Assembly: GCA_016787415.1 (NCBI GenBank)
Contig: JAEUUT010000180.1
Location: 18,421-82,420, forward strand
Origin: Saprospiraceae bacterium
Lineage (GTDB): Bacteria; Bacteroidota; Bacteroidia; Chitinophagales; Saprospiraceae
DNA length: 64,000 nt
Reading direction: 5' to 3'
Within the stretch, counting starts at the first letter, position 1. The number at the start of each line of letters is the position of its first letter. Below, piece by piece: positions 52,173 to 61,272 of the stretch. The notes beneath the pieces are model-generated. The model worked only from the letters and a program-made list of their open reading frames with translations, was not told where the DNA came from and ran no database searches. The translations under genes and the position numbers were made by a program.

Positions 52173-53669
52173 TCAAATCTTCCCCGCAGCAATTTTTTGC
52201 TCCAGCACATCAGACCTCCTGATGGCATTTGCTTTTTTCCATTGCTCTACGGCCTTGTCCTGTTGGCCGCCCAGCGAGAGCGCATCTCCATAATGTTCGA
52301 GAATACCCGGGTGCTGATCGCCGCCTTTTGCCAGACTTTGTTCGTAGCGGGTTGCGGCAGCAGCATATTCTTTTTTGCCCATCAGGGACAGTCCGATCTG
52401 GTCGATGAGGTCGAGGCGTAGCCCAGTGTTGTTGCCAGCCATGAGCAGGGCCTGTTCTAGTTGGTTTTGGGCGTCATCGTATTTGCCTTTCAGGTTGGCG
52501 GCGGCGCCGAAGTAAAAATAGGCTTTGGGCTGATTCGGGAAGGCATCCATAGCCTGTTCTGCGAGGCGCAGCATGTCGTCGTAATTTTTCTGACCTGCGA
52601 GGATGGTAAGCGTATTGTCCCACACGGAAAAAACGCGCGGGTTGAGGCGAATGCACTGGCGGTATTTTTCCAGCGCTTCGGCGGGGCGATTGCTCAGGTA
52701 AAGCAGATCACCGGAAATGCTCCATGCTTTGGCATCTTCCGGGTGTGTTTTTTCCAGGATACTGCCCAGTTCGATCAGGTTTTGTGAGAGTGCTGGGTCG
52801 GGGCGCTGGTTGAGTTTGTCGACGAAGGGAATCAACTCCTTGATTTTGGCGTCGATAGCAGTATTGGGATCGCTGAACAGCGGTTTGAGTGATGCCAGGT
52901 ACGAGGCATCGGAGTTGTTTTTGTTTTTGCCCAGCAGTGCCAGTTGCGCTTCGGTATCGTCAGGGTGGCGTCGCAAAATATCTTCATACACTCGGCGAGC
53001 ATTGGCATCATCACCCATAGTTTCGTAAAAATGGGCGAGGCGCTGGCGGTATTCGATTTTGTTGGGATAGGCATCTGCCAGCCGCTGGAGTTCGTTGGCG
53101 GCTTTTTTGTCGTCGCCCAGGCTGACGTAGATAATGTGCTTTTTATCAGCCGTTTCTTCGGTCAGGCCTGTCACCTGTTCAAGTTTATCGAGTGCTTTGA
53201 GACCCGATTTGGGGTCTTTGTTGAGCACATGCAGGTAGGCCAGTTGCTGGAAAAATTCCGGGTTGGCGGGCCACTGTTTGCTCAGGGTTTCGTACACGCC
53301 GATGGCATCTTTCAGCCTGCCTGTTTTGACAAAAATATCGGCCTGCTGAATCAAATACCACTGATTTTGCGGCGCAATTTTTACAGATTTCTCGATGGCT
53401 TCATCTGCTTTTACATAATCTTCCTTGGCTACATAACTGCGTGCCAGTCCGTACCACGCCGCATCGGCTTGCGGGTTGTCGTACACAAATTTTTCATAGC
53501 GCTCGATGGCTTTGTCGTAATGTGCCAGCAGGCGTTCTTTTTCGGCTTCCAGAAACTGGCTTTGGCGGGCAACTTCTGCTTCTGGCACAATTACTTTATT
53601 GCCGCCGATGGTATTCTGGGCGGAAATGGCAGAAATGCAAAGCAGACAAATCAACAGTATATTCTTCAA
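52173..53669 (-). CDS. Exported tetratricopeptide-repeat protein
   Basis: A 498-residue protein with a signal peptide ending LCISAISAQ and then about ten TPR-like units across the rest (pattern W-x-x-L-G/A at the start and P at the end of each, such as AAWYGLARSYVAKEDYVKADEAIEKSVKIAP and AKAWSISGDLLYLSNRPAEALEKYRQCIRLNP). Probably a periplasmic or outer-membrane-facing scaffold. In related genomes such genes lie next to sugar-nucleotide transferase and dut genes, as they do here. Confidence 0.85.
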   Translation of the reverse strand: MKNILLICLLCISAISAQNTIGGNKVIVPEAEVARQSQFLEAEKERLLAHYDKAIERYEKFVYDNPQADAAWYGLARSYVAKEDYVKADEAIEKSVKIAPQNQWYLIQQADIFVKTGRLKDAIGVYETLSKQWPANPEFFQQLAYLHVLNKDPKSGLKALDKLEQVTGLTEETADKKHIIYVSLGDDKKAANELQRLADAYPNKIEYRQRLAHFYETMGDDANARRVYEDILRRHPDDTEAQLALLGKNKNNSDASYLASLKPLFSDPNTAIDAKIKELIPFVDKLNQRPDPALSQNLIELGSILEKTHPEDAKAWSISGDLLYLSNRPAEALEKYRQCIRLNPRVFSVWDNTLTILAGQKNYDDMLRLAEQAMDAFPNQPKAYFYFGAAANLKGKYDDAQNQLEQALLMAGNNTGLRLDLIDQIGLSLMGKKEYAAAATRYEQSLAKGGDQHPGILEHYGDALSLGGQQDKAVEQWKKANAIRRSDVLEQKIAAGKI

Positions 53670-53799
53670 CCTTGTGATGTTTTATGGTGGACTGTTCAGG
53701 TACAAAGTTCGCAGATTTATGTGGGAAAGACAGCGGACAGGCTACAAAGTTCGACGGGAGGCGGCAGTTTGGGAAGATTTAACAAGAGAGGAAATAGAA

Positions 53800-53916
53800 G
53801 TGAGAGGTGAGAAGCGAGAGGTGAGAATCCGTAGAGTGTACCGCGTTCATCTTTGGAATTTTTGGAGAAACGCGGTACACTCTACGGATTCTCACCTCTC
53901 GCTTCTCACCTCTCAC
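53800..53916. repeat. 48-nt-arm palindrome with TAGAGTGTACCGC core
   Basis: Perfect arms 53800-53847 and 53869-53916, 21-nt loop. The outer parts are GTGAGAGGTGAGAAGCGAG heptads and the inner core CGTAGAGTGTACCGCGTT is shared with the palindrome at 43806-43950. It lies upstream of the TPR gene and directly follows the stop of the nucleotidyltransferase gene. Confidence 0.85.
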
Positions 53917-53926
53917 CTCTCACGCT

Positions 53927-54934
53927 CTATCTCCTGGAACAATCCGAATAATCTCCCAGGTTCAACTCATCCAGCGAGCCCGAAAAGCGGCTGGAGTTGC
54001 CGATCATGGAATTATGCAGCAGGGCATTTTTGATATGCGACTGGTTTTGAATGATGCTGTCGGTAATTACAGCATTTTCAACAATGGAGTGGTGGCCAAC
54101 ACTCACAAAAGGGCCAATCACCGTATTGCGCACCACCGCATGATCGCCGATGAAACAAGGAGGCACGATGACGCTGTTTTCGACCGTAGCATGAGGCGAC
54201 ACCAGATCGGAATGGCGGTGAATTTCCAGCATTCGGGCATTGGAATGGAGGATATTGTCTTTATTGCCGCAGTCGAGCCACTCCGTAATTTCACCGGTAC
54301 GGAAGCGCAAGCCGTTGTTTTTCAGCAATTCAAGGGCCGTTGTGAGTTGGTATTCGTTTTTTTCCTTGATGTCGTTGTCGATGATATGCTTCAAGGCAGC
54401 GCGCAGGCGTTCCCCTTCTCGAAAATAGTAAATGCCGACGATGGCCAGGTCGGAGATAAAATCGCTGGGTTTTTCCACGAATTCAGTGATGTAGCCCTGC
54501 TCGTTTAATTTGACCACGCCAAAAGAAGAAGGGTCTTCCACCTTCTGCGTCCAGATAACGCCGTCTTCTTCGGCATCAAAACTGAAATCGGCCTGGAACA
54601 GCGTATCGGCAAACGCGATCATACATTTTCCCTCCATACTTTCCGAAGCACAGGCGATGGCGTGACCAACGCCGAGGGCTTTATCCTGTTGGTAAATACG
54701 TCCGCGAGCGCCCAGGTTTTCTGCAATACGAATCAATTCCTGCTCAATATCAGGGCCGAAATCGCCCACCACATAGGCAATTTCCTCTATGTCATTTTTG
54801 TAGGAAGCCGCCAGGTCTTCCACCAGTCGCTGGATGATGGGCTTGCCTGCAACGGGAATAAGCGGCTTCGGGATGGTCAGCGTGTGGGGCCGAAGCCTTG
54901 TACCACGCCCGGCCATGGGGATGATGATCCTCAT
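53927..54934 (-). CDS. Sugar-phosphate nucleotidyltransferase with left-handed-helix C-terminus
   Basis: A 335-residue protein. The nucleotide-binding N-terminus is MRIIIPMAGRGTRLRPHTLTIPKPLIPVAGKP (G-x-G-T-R-L-x-P signature and catalytic Lys), with Mg-binding segment AFADTLF and substrate loop VEKP. The C-terminal 80 residues contain hexapeptide-type strands (VSPHATVENSVIVPPCFIGDHAVVRNTVIGPFVSVGHHSIVENAVIT). It should form an NDP-sugar, probably UDP-GlcNAc-like or dTDP-glucose-like; the sugar cannot be fixed from the sequence. Its stop is the TAG of the heptad tract. Confidence 0.9.
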   Translation of the reverse strand: MRIIIPMAGRGTRLRPHTLTIPKPLIPVAGKPIIQRLVEDLAASYKNDIEEIAYVVGDFGPDIEQELIRIAENLGARGRIYQQDKALGVGHAIACASESMEGKCMIAFADTLFQADFSFDAEEDGVIWTQKVEDPSSFGVVKLNEQGYITEFVEKPSDFISDLAIVGIYYFREGERLRAALKHIIDNDIKEKNEYQLTTALELLKNNGLRFRTGEITEWLDCGNKDNILHSNARMLEIHRHSDLVSPHATVENSVIVPPCFIGDHAVVRNTVIGPFVSVGHHSIVENAVITDSIIQNQSHIKNALLHNSMIGNSSRFSGSLDELNLGDYSDCSRR

Positions 54935-54939
54935 TTTTT

Positions 54940-55078
54940 GTTATCTGTTATTGGTTATTTGTTATCCGTTATCTGTTATCCGTTATCCGTTATCCGTTAT
55001 CAGGGCGTACTTGCAGATGACTGAGGACTGAAAACTATGGACTCAGGACTGTGGACTTAGGACTGTGGACTCAGGACT
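54940..55078. repeat. Two heptad tracts between dut and the nucleotidyltransferase gene
   Basis: The first tract (54940-55002) consists of GTTATCT/GTTATCC units, and the second (55019-55078) of GGACTGT/GGACTCA units. Both have a 7-nt period with different consensus sequences. The second tract covers the dut stop codon at 55071. No inverted partner is present. Confidence 0.8.
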
Positions 55079-55502
55079 TTTTTGTCGTGCTTCCAAACCC
55101 TCCGGCGCCGCGTTCAGAAGCATTCAGTTTGCTCACTTCTTCCCATACGATCTGCTCGTAGCGAGCGATGACCATTTGAGCGATGCGTTCGCCCGGTTCG
55201 ATGGTTTGAGGCTCATTGGAAAGGTTCACAACAATACATTTGATTTCGCCACGGTAGTCGCTGTCGATGGTACCGGGCGAATTGAGCATGGTCAGCCCAC
55301 GTTTGAGCGCAATACCGCTGCGGGGTCTGATTTGAGCCTCATAACCTTCCCGGAGTTCGATAAAAAGTCCGGTAGGTACCAAGGCTCTTTCCAGAGGCGC
55401 CAGTACGACTGGCTCGCTCAGGTGGGCTCTAATATCCATGCCTGCGCTGCCGGGCGTTTCATATTGAGGAAGCGGGTATGGAGAGGTGTTGATGATTTTC
55501 AT
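55071..55502 (-). CDS. dut: dUTP diphosphatase (dUTPase)
   Basis: A 143-residue trimeric-type dUTPase that hydrolyses dUTP to dUMP and pyrophosphate, keeping uracil out of DNA. All five motifs are present: I AGMDIRA (about 20-26), II RPRSGIA (59-65), [14 protein letters not shown] (76-86), IV ERIAQMV (105-111) and [10 protein letters not shown] (131-139), which closes the active site. The last bases of the gene lie inside a heptad repeat. A TATTTTTG -7 box candidate lies upstream on the minus strand at 55530-55537. Confidence 0.97.
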   Translation of the reverse strand: MKIINTSPYPLPQYETPGSAGMDIRAHLSEPVVLAPLERALVPTGLFIELREGYEAQIRPRSGIALKRGLTMLNSPGTIDSDYRGEIKCIVVNLSNEPQTIEPGERIAQMVIARYEQIVWEEVSKLNASERGAGGFGSTTKKS

Positions 55503-55529
55503 GAAAAGGGCATTTCAGATTTGTTGGGG

Positions 55530-55537
55530 CAAAAATA
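55530..55537 (-). promoter_or_regulatory. Bacteroidota -7 box candidate (TATTTTTG) for dut
   Basis: Exact TAnnTTTG match on the minus strand, 27 bp upstream of the dut start. The rest of the 261-bp divergent gap to the gene at 55764 shows no coding content; a degraded TATTTTCG box faces the other way near 55737. Confidence 0.4.
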
Positions 55538-55763
55538 GCGGAATGTGTCAATTTGGGGAGCGCGTCGGGTGTCCACACAGGTATTTGTTGCCGAAGGGGG
55601 ATAAAAGTGGGATGAACGATATTTTTTTTCTGTCGGGTGGGTGCTGAAAACAGGTTAAAATGGCAGATTTCATGCCTAATTTGGCATTTACGGACACAAA
55701 GCCAAAATACGTGCACAGAACTTTGGAAATTCACAATATTTTCGGCCCGTTAAAACAACAGCT

Positions 55764-58700
55764 ATGCGTTGCATGAAAACCTTCACTACCCTGATTTTTT
55801 CTTTTTGTTCCTTCTGGCTGCTGGCACAGGCGCCTGTGAACGACGACTGCTCCGGTTTGATCGACCTCGGAGAAGTTCCCTTTTGCTCTGATCCCGCACA
55901 ATACACCAACGTGGATGCCACGACCAGTGTAATCTCCGTTCCGTCGGAAAATATTCCGGCTTGCTTCAACAATGAAGCCGATCGCGATGTGTGGTTTCAG
56001 TTTACCCTGCCAGCCGATGGCAGTATTGTAGACGTGTCAATTTCCGTTTTTGGTAACATATTCGGAAATGGCACCATGCAAATGCCGCAGGTAGCCATTT
56101 ATCGGGGCGACTGTATCTTTGGTGGTCTTGCAGAACTCGATTGTGCAGCGGCTCCACTGAATGTAAACCAGGTGGTACTGGAACAGTTTGGTCTCACACC
56201 TGGTATTCCGTACTTTTTGCGTATCAATGACTACTCTGCTACAGGTTCGCCCAATGCAGGAACGTTCCGTCTGTGCGTCGAAGAATATGTGCCTGACATT
56301 AATATGGGCGATGCCCCGGGCTCCGAAAGTTGCACTGGTACATTATGGGACTCAGGTGGTGAAGATGGCGACTATTCACCCAGCGAAAACCTGACGTTTT
56401 CCATCTGCCCGCAGGATTTCCACCAGTGCATTATTCTGACCGTGCAGAATTATGCTACGGAAAGCGGGTTTGACTACCTCCATTTTTATGAAGGAGAGGG
56501 CACAACTGGCACCCAGATTACACAAATCGGCGGCAACGGTCAGGATTTTCAGGTTCAAATATCGGGCGACTGCGCAACCGTTGAGTTTACTTCCGATGGT
56601 TCCGTGCAGGATGAAGGTTTTCAAATTACCTGGGTATGCTCGCCCAATGTGTGCAATGCGCCCCCAGTAACAACCTGTACCGACCCGGTATCTGTCGGCA
56701 CACTCCCGTATTCGACATCTGGCCTGAACAACTGTTTTTCGGGAAATACCATTAATGGCGGCCCTTGCGACAACGACGAGGCTTTCCTGTCAGGCAATGA
56801 TTATGTGTTTTCCTACACTTCTCCCGGCGATGAATGTATACACATTACCACCAGCGGCACCAACACGGAAGCAGGTATCGGCGTGTATGATGCTTGCCCG
56901 AACGCGCCCAATGCCAACTGCGTCACCAGTGCTGGCGGCGGTTTTAACAGTTCCAACCCGGTCGTAAACGCTGCGTTCCTGGAAAATCCGGGCACTTATT
57001 ACATCGTATTCGGCGCAGGCGACGATTGCTCGCCGTTTAGTATCAGCATCGATACAATCACTTGCCCGGTTATTTTGCCTCCGGCTTCTACCTGCGATGC
57101 GGCCTTGAATATTGGCGGTTGCAGTACGACGCTGCCTCAGGTGATTGCGCTGACGCCCGGCTCCGGCGACCCTAACTTTATTCAACAGGGTGTCAACCAG
57201 GGATGTATCCTTGGCCCGCAGGAGAATTTCTCGTTCTTCTACTTTGTAGCAGGCGCCGATGGCAAATTTGGTTTTGCAGTACAGGCCAACAATCCTACGG
57301 AAGCCTCCGATATCGACTTCAACGTCTGGGGTCCGATCGACAGCCCCGAAGATATTTGCGATCACGTTACCAACAACCAACCAATACGCTCGTCCTGGGC
57401 TGCTGGCGCCGACCTGACAGGCCTGGCCGATGTACACCCCTTGCTTGGCACACCAGTACTCGACGAGTTCGACTGCGGCAGCCCGGCAACACCGGGAACA
57501 GGCGCGAATGCTGATGACTTTGTAAGCCGTATCGATGTAGAAGAAGGAAAAATATATGTAATTCTGCTCGACGACTTTGGCAATGCCATCGTGAACGACG
57601 GTATCTCGATCAACTTCGATGTGACCACCGAAGGCGTACTGGATGCCCAGGACGGTCAGATTACCATCACAGCTGATACGGCAGTGTGCAATGGCCAGCC
57701 GGTACAACTGCTGGTAACAGGCGGCGCAGCATACAGTTGGGAACCTAACCCTACACTTTCCTGTACCAACTGCCCCGACCCGATTGCAACACCCAACGTA
57801 TCGACCACTTATCAGGTACAGGTGGCTACCACTTGCAGCCAGATTACGAAAATCGTGGATGTGAAAATCATCGAACTGTCGCTCGGACCCGACGTAACAG
57901 TTTGTAACGGCGCCGACTTTACACTCAACCCCAACCCGTACCCGGAAGCCACTTATGCCTGGAGTGGTAGCCCGGGCCTGAGTTGCACAGATTGCCCTTC
58001 TCCACAAGTGACAGGATTGGCCACCGGTACTTATACGTTTATTGGTGTATTGTCGACTCCCGAGTGTGTAAAAACCGATACGGTTATTGTAAATGTTATT
58101 AGTGGCCAGCAACCGCAATACAATATTGCGGACGATCAGATTATTTGCGCTGGAACTGACGTGAACCTCGGCGGTGCAAGCGTTCCTGGAACGTTCTATG
58201 TCTGGACTTCCGTACCTGCAGGGCTGGAAGATGAAACCGCCAACCCATCGGTAACACCCACAGAAACAACAACTTATTATCTGGAAGCAGCCAACGGATC
58301 ATGCGCTGTGACAGCCATTGACAGTGTTACTATTTCTGTATATCAATCGCCTATACTTTCCGTACAAGGCGATACGCTGATTTGTCAGGGCCAAAGTGTT
58401 GTGCTTGGTACTACTGATGTGGAAACCGGCATTCAATACGCCTGGACACCAGTGGATAGCCTTGATGCGCCCAATACGGCCAATCCAATCGCTACGCCAT
58501 CGCAAACAACGGTTTACACCCTGGTTGCCTCCAACCCGGGTTGTACGGAAACCCGTACGGTAGAAGTACAGGTGTCTACCATCGATCTGCAAGTGAATGT
58601 GGCCGATACCTTGCAGATATGTCAAGGTACTTCCGTGCCAATTGTAGCATTGGCATCACCCACAGGAACACCAGTGGAATGGACCCCGCTTGCAGGCTTG

Positions 58701-60758
58701 CAGGTAGGCCCCGGTGGAGCAAGTGTAACCGCTACGCCCAATGAAACCACCTTGTACACCGCTACGGTGTCGGTTCCTGGCTGTGTGAAAACGGAAACCA
58801 TATACGTTATTGTCGATAGCCTTCCACAGAATCTCGCTGTACTGCCGAACGATACAACCATCTGTCAGGGTAGTCAGGTGATCCTGAAATCTACCGTTTA
58901 CGAACCTGCCGAATTCCCGAATATTGAATTTACCTGGACCCCGGGTAACGGGCAGTTGACGCCAGATAGCCTGTTCAATATGGTGGTTCAGCCTGATGAC
59001 ACCATCACGTACCTGCGTACTACCCGCAATGGCGCCTGTGTTTCGCTGGACTCTGCATTGGTGAATGTTATTCAGCCTCCACAAATGACAGTAACGCCCG
59101 CCACCAGCAACCTCTGCCTGGGTGAAAGTGTGTTGCTGGATCTGACAGTGCCCGATGGCGTGGAAGATATTATGTGGACGCCGGAAACCGGCCTGTCCTG
59201 CACGGAATGCGACGATCCGACAGCATCGCCTACCGGATCGACTACTTATACAGCACAAGGTACTTTCCAGGGCTGCCCGACCAGCGTTTCAGCAACAGTT
59301 AATGTGAAAAACCCGCCGGCATATCAGTTCCCGTCGGATACAGACCTCTGCGGCGGCGAATCCATTACCCTGAACCTGGTGAATGACCCGACTGCTACAT
59401 ACACCTGGACCTCCACAGACCCTGCTTTCGGTACGGTCACCGACCCGCAGCCAACGATCACGCCTACGCAAAACGCTACCTATACCCTGACAGCCACCAA
59501 CGGTTGTACCGTGACGGCTACGCTGGCAGTAACCGTAGCCAACGGCGTACTGACGACAGACGGCGACACGACTATTTGCTCCAACTTCAATACGCCGCTT
59601 TCCGCTTCCGGCAACCTCCCCGGCACCTACCTGTGGAGCACCGGCTCTACACAACAGGCCATTGTAGTAGCGCCTGCTACTACGACCACCTATACCGTGA
59701 TTTATACGTTCGGCGACGAATGTACCCTGATCGATGAAGTGGTGGTGAATGTACAGGGCCAGGGTGCGGAACTTACTTTCCCAACGGACGTACAACTATG
59801 CCCCGGAGAAAGTGTGACACTAAACTCCACAGTTACACCTGGCGCTACATACAGTTGGTCGGGTTCACCGGGAGGCTTTACGTCCAGCGAGGGCGCTCCA
59901 ACAGTTACCCCCGGCGTATCCACCACTTACACCGTTACGGCTACCCTGGGTAGTTGTGTACGCACAGAAAGTGTTTCCGTTATCGTATTCAGCGGTGTAA
60001 CGCTTACCGTATCAGACGACCAGACGCTTTGTGAAGGCGAAAGCACTACATTGACAGCCAATGGCTCGGCTACTGGTACTTATCAATGGACACCTGGTGG
60101 AAACACGCCATCCATCACCGTATCACCGACATCCAATACCACCTACAACCTGTTGTATACCTACGGCGATGGATGTACGTTGAGCGATGCTGTTACCGTA
60201 ACAGTGGTGCCAAGTTTTGACGTACGCATAGAGCCTACCCCCGACACTACCCGCATTTATGTTGGAACGCCGCTGGAATTGATGGCCATCGTGTCGCCGA
60301 CACAAAGCCTGACCGGATTCCAGTTCCAATGGTTTGAAAATGGTGCCGCATTTGGCACAGGTGAAAGTTTCAGTGCAGAACCGACGACTCAGGACAGCGC
60401 CCGCTTCTCCTACGTAGTAGTGGCTACTTCTCCGAACGGCTGTGTTGCTTCCGATACATTCTCGCTGACAGTATTGCCGCCAGTTGTAGTGATTCCAAAT
60501 GCGTTTACACCTGGAAATGACGACGTCAACAAAACTTTTGGCCTCGTGGTACTTGGCGGCAACGTCACGGTCGAAAGCATGGATGTGTACAACCGCTGGG
60601 GTGAAAAAGTATTTACCAGCACAGCGCCCAATGCCCGCTGGGATGGCCGCGTCGATGGCAATGAAGCGCCTTCCGATGTGTACGTCTACGTTATCAAGTG
60701 GCGGCGCGGCGATGGCGCACTCGAGGTGGCGCACGGAGATGTGACGCTGCTTCGATAG
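55764..60758 (+). CDS. Giant T9SS-exported surface protein (1664 aa, type B sorting domain)
   Basis: Signal peptide about 1-22 (MRCMKTFTTLIFSFCSFWLLAQ; an ATG at 55773 is an alternative start). Residues 25-175 form a PPC/adhesin-like beta domain (APVNDDCSGLIDLGEVPFC), followed at about 190-300 by a CUB-like domain (ESCTGTLWDSGGEDGDYSPSENLTFSICP...FDYLHFYEG...VEFTSDGSVQDEGFQITWVC). A second beta domain with cysteine pairs follows (about 300-620). Roughly ten Ig/PKD-like repeats of 75-85 residues come next, each with Y-x-W-(T/S) and a T-P-x-x-T-T-T-Y-T pattern. The last 85 residues are a gliding-motility-type (type B) sorting domain (PNAFTPGNDDVNKTF, VYNRWGEKVF, WDGR, GDVYVYVIKW-like). Expected role: adhesion or cell-surface organisation. 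Confidence 0.9.
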   Translation: MRCMKTFTTLIFSFCSFWLLAQAPVNDDCSGLIDLGEVPFCSDPAQYTNVDATTSVISVPSENIPACFNNEADRDVWFQFTLPADGSIVDVSISVFGNIFGNGTMQMPQVAIYRGDCIFGGLAELDCAAAPLNVNQVVLEQFGLTPGIPYFLRINDYSATGSPNAGTFRLCVEEYVPDINMGDAPGSESCTGTLWDSGGEDGDYSPSENLTFSICPQDFHQCIILTVQNYATESGFDYLHFYEGEGTTGTQITQIGGNGQDFQVQISGDCATVEFTSDGSVQDEGFQITWVCSPNVCNAPPVTTCTDPVSVGTLPYSTSGLNNCFSGNTINGGPCDNDEAFLSGNDYVFSYTSPGDECIHITTSGTNTEAGIGVYDACPNAPNANCVTSAGGGFNSSNPVVNAAFLENPGTYYIVFGAGDDCSPFSISIDTITCPVILPPASTCDAALNIGGCSTTLPQVIALTPGSGDPNFIQQGVNQGCILGPQENFSFFYFVAGADGKFGFAVQANNPTEASDIDFNVWGPIDSPEDICDHVTNNQPIRSSWAAGADLTGLADVHPLLGTPVLDEFDCGSPATPGTGANADDFVSRIDVEEGKIYVILLDDFGNAIVNDGISINFDVTTEGVLDAQDGQITITADTAVCNGQPVQLLVTGGAAYSWEPNPTLSCTNCPDPIATPNVSTTYQVQVATTCSQITKIVDVKIIELSLGPDVTVCNGADFTLNPNPYPEATYAWSGSPGLSCTDCPSPQVTGLATGTYTFIGVLSTPECVKTDTVIVNVISGQQPQYNIADDQIICAGTDVNLGGASVPGTFYVWTSVPAGLEDETANPSVTPTETTTYYLEAANGSCAVTAIDSVTISVYQSPILSVQGDTLICQGQSVVLGTTDVETGIQYAWTPVDSLDAPNTANPIATPSQTTVYTLVASNPGCTETRTVEVQVSTIDLQVNVADTLQICQGTSVPIVALASPTGTPVEWTPLAGLQVGPGGASVTATPNETTLYTATVSVPGCVKTETIYVIVDSLPQNLAVLPNDTTICQGSQVILKSTVYEPAEFPNIEFTWTPGNGQLTPDSLFNMVVQPDDTITYLRTTRNGACVSLDSALVNVIQPPQMTVTPATSNLCLGESVLLDLTVPDGVEDIMWTPETGLSCTECDDPTASPTGSTTYTAQGTFQGCPTSVSATVNVKNPPAYQFPSDTDLCGGESITLNLVNDPTATYTWTSTDPAFGTVTDPQPTITPTQNATYTLTATNGCTVTATLAVTVANGVLTTDGDTTICSNFNTPLSASGNLPGTYLWSTGSTQQAIVVAPATTTTYTVIYTFGDECTLIDEVVVNVQGQGAELTFPTDVQLCPGESVTLNSTVTPGATYSWSGSPGGFTSSEGAPTVTPGVSTTYTVTATLGSCVRTESVSVIVFSGVTLTVSDDQTLCEGESTTLTANGSATGTYQWTPGGNTPSITVSPTSNTTYNLLYTYGDGCTLSDAVTVTVVPSFDVRIEPTPDTTRIYVGTPLELMAIVSPTQSLTGFQFQWFENGAAFGTGESFSAEPTTQDSARFSYVVVATSPNGCVASDTFSLTVLPPVVVIPNAFTPGNDDVNKTFGLVVLGGNVTVESMDVYNRWGEKVFTSTAPNARWDGRVDGNEAPSDVYVYVIKWRRGDGALEVAHGDVTLLR

Positions 60759-60766
60759 CAGAAAGG

Positions 60767-60848
60767 GATTTAGGATTTAAGATTACATGATTTAAGATTT
60801 AGGGCATCGCTGATAAATCTTAAATCATGTAATCTTAAATCTTAAATC
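60767..60848. terminator. 35-nt-arm palindrome of GATTTAA heptads between convergent genes
   Basis: Left arm 60767-60801 and right arm 60814-60848 differ by one mismatch around a 12-nt loop. The unit is GATTTAA with one GATTACAT interruption. It fills the gap between the plus-strand stop (60758) and the minus-strand stop (60850). Confidence 0.85.
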
Positions 60849-60849
60849 T

Positions 60850-61272
60850 TCACTCTTTGGGCAATGCTCTAAACACCTCGTTTACCAGCGTTTTTTGCCC
60901 TTCCCTGAAAATATTGGTGCAATAAAAATTGAGCAGAATCCCTTTGGGTTTCTCCAGCAGGTGCATGTAGGTGAGCAATTGCGCCTCAAAAACAGGCTGC
61001 ATTTTCTCTACAGCCTTGATTTCCACCACAATACAATCCTCGACGAGGATATCGAGCCGCAGCAGCGTCTCCAGTTTGCAGCCTTTGTACAGAATTGGAA
61101 CCTGTTGTTTGTGGCAGACGTTTAGTTGCCGCCGTTGCAGTTCGTGGATCAGGCAGACTTCGTACACCTGTTCCAGTAGTCCCGGGCCGAGTTGTTTGTG
61201 AACGTCGATAGCGGCGCCTATAATTTCATAGGTGAGGTGATTGAGCTGCCGCTGCGTGAGTTGTGTTTGCAT
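60850..61272 (-). CDS. GxxExxY protein
   Basis: The start at 61272 (MQTQLTQRQL) gives 140 residues, the usual size; the longer upstream frame overlaps the antisense strand of the dihydrouridine synthase gene and is not real. The signature is G31-L-L-E34-Q-V-Y37. Other landmarks are KLETLLRLDILVEDCIVVEIKAVE (a PD-(D/E)xK-like beta strand arrangement) and QLLTYMHLLEKPKGILLNFYC. The family is linked by sequence to nuclease folds, but its function is unknown. Often found as scattered single genes, as here. Confidence 0.9.
   Translation of the reverse strand: MQTQLTQRQLNHLTYEIIGAAIDVHKQLGPGLLEQVYEVCLIHELQRRQLNVCHKQQVPILYKGCKLETLLRLDILVEDCIVVEIKAVEKMQPVFEAQLLTYMHLLEKPKGILLNFYCTNIFREGQKTLVNEVFRALPKE

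Noticed and set aside
56790..58118. 442-aa minus-strand ORF inside the giant surface protein gene
   Set aside because: Shadow of the Ig-like repeat coding; no promoter, fold or stop-context support.
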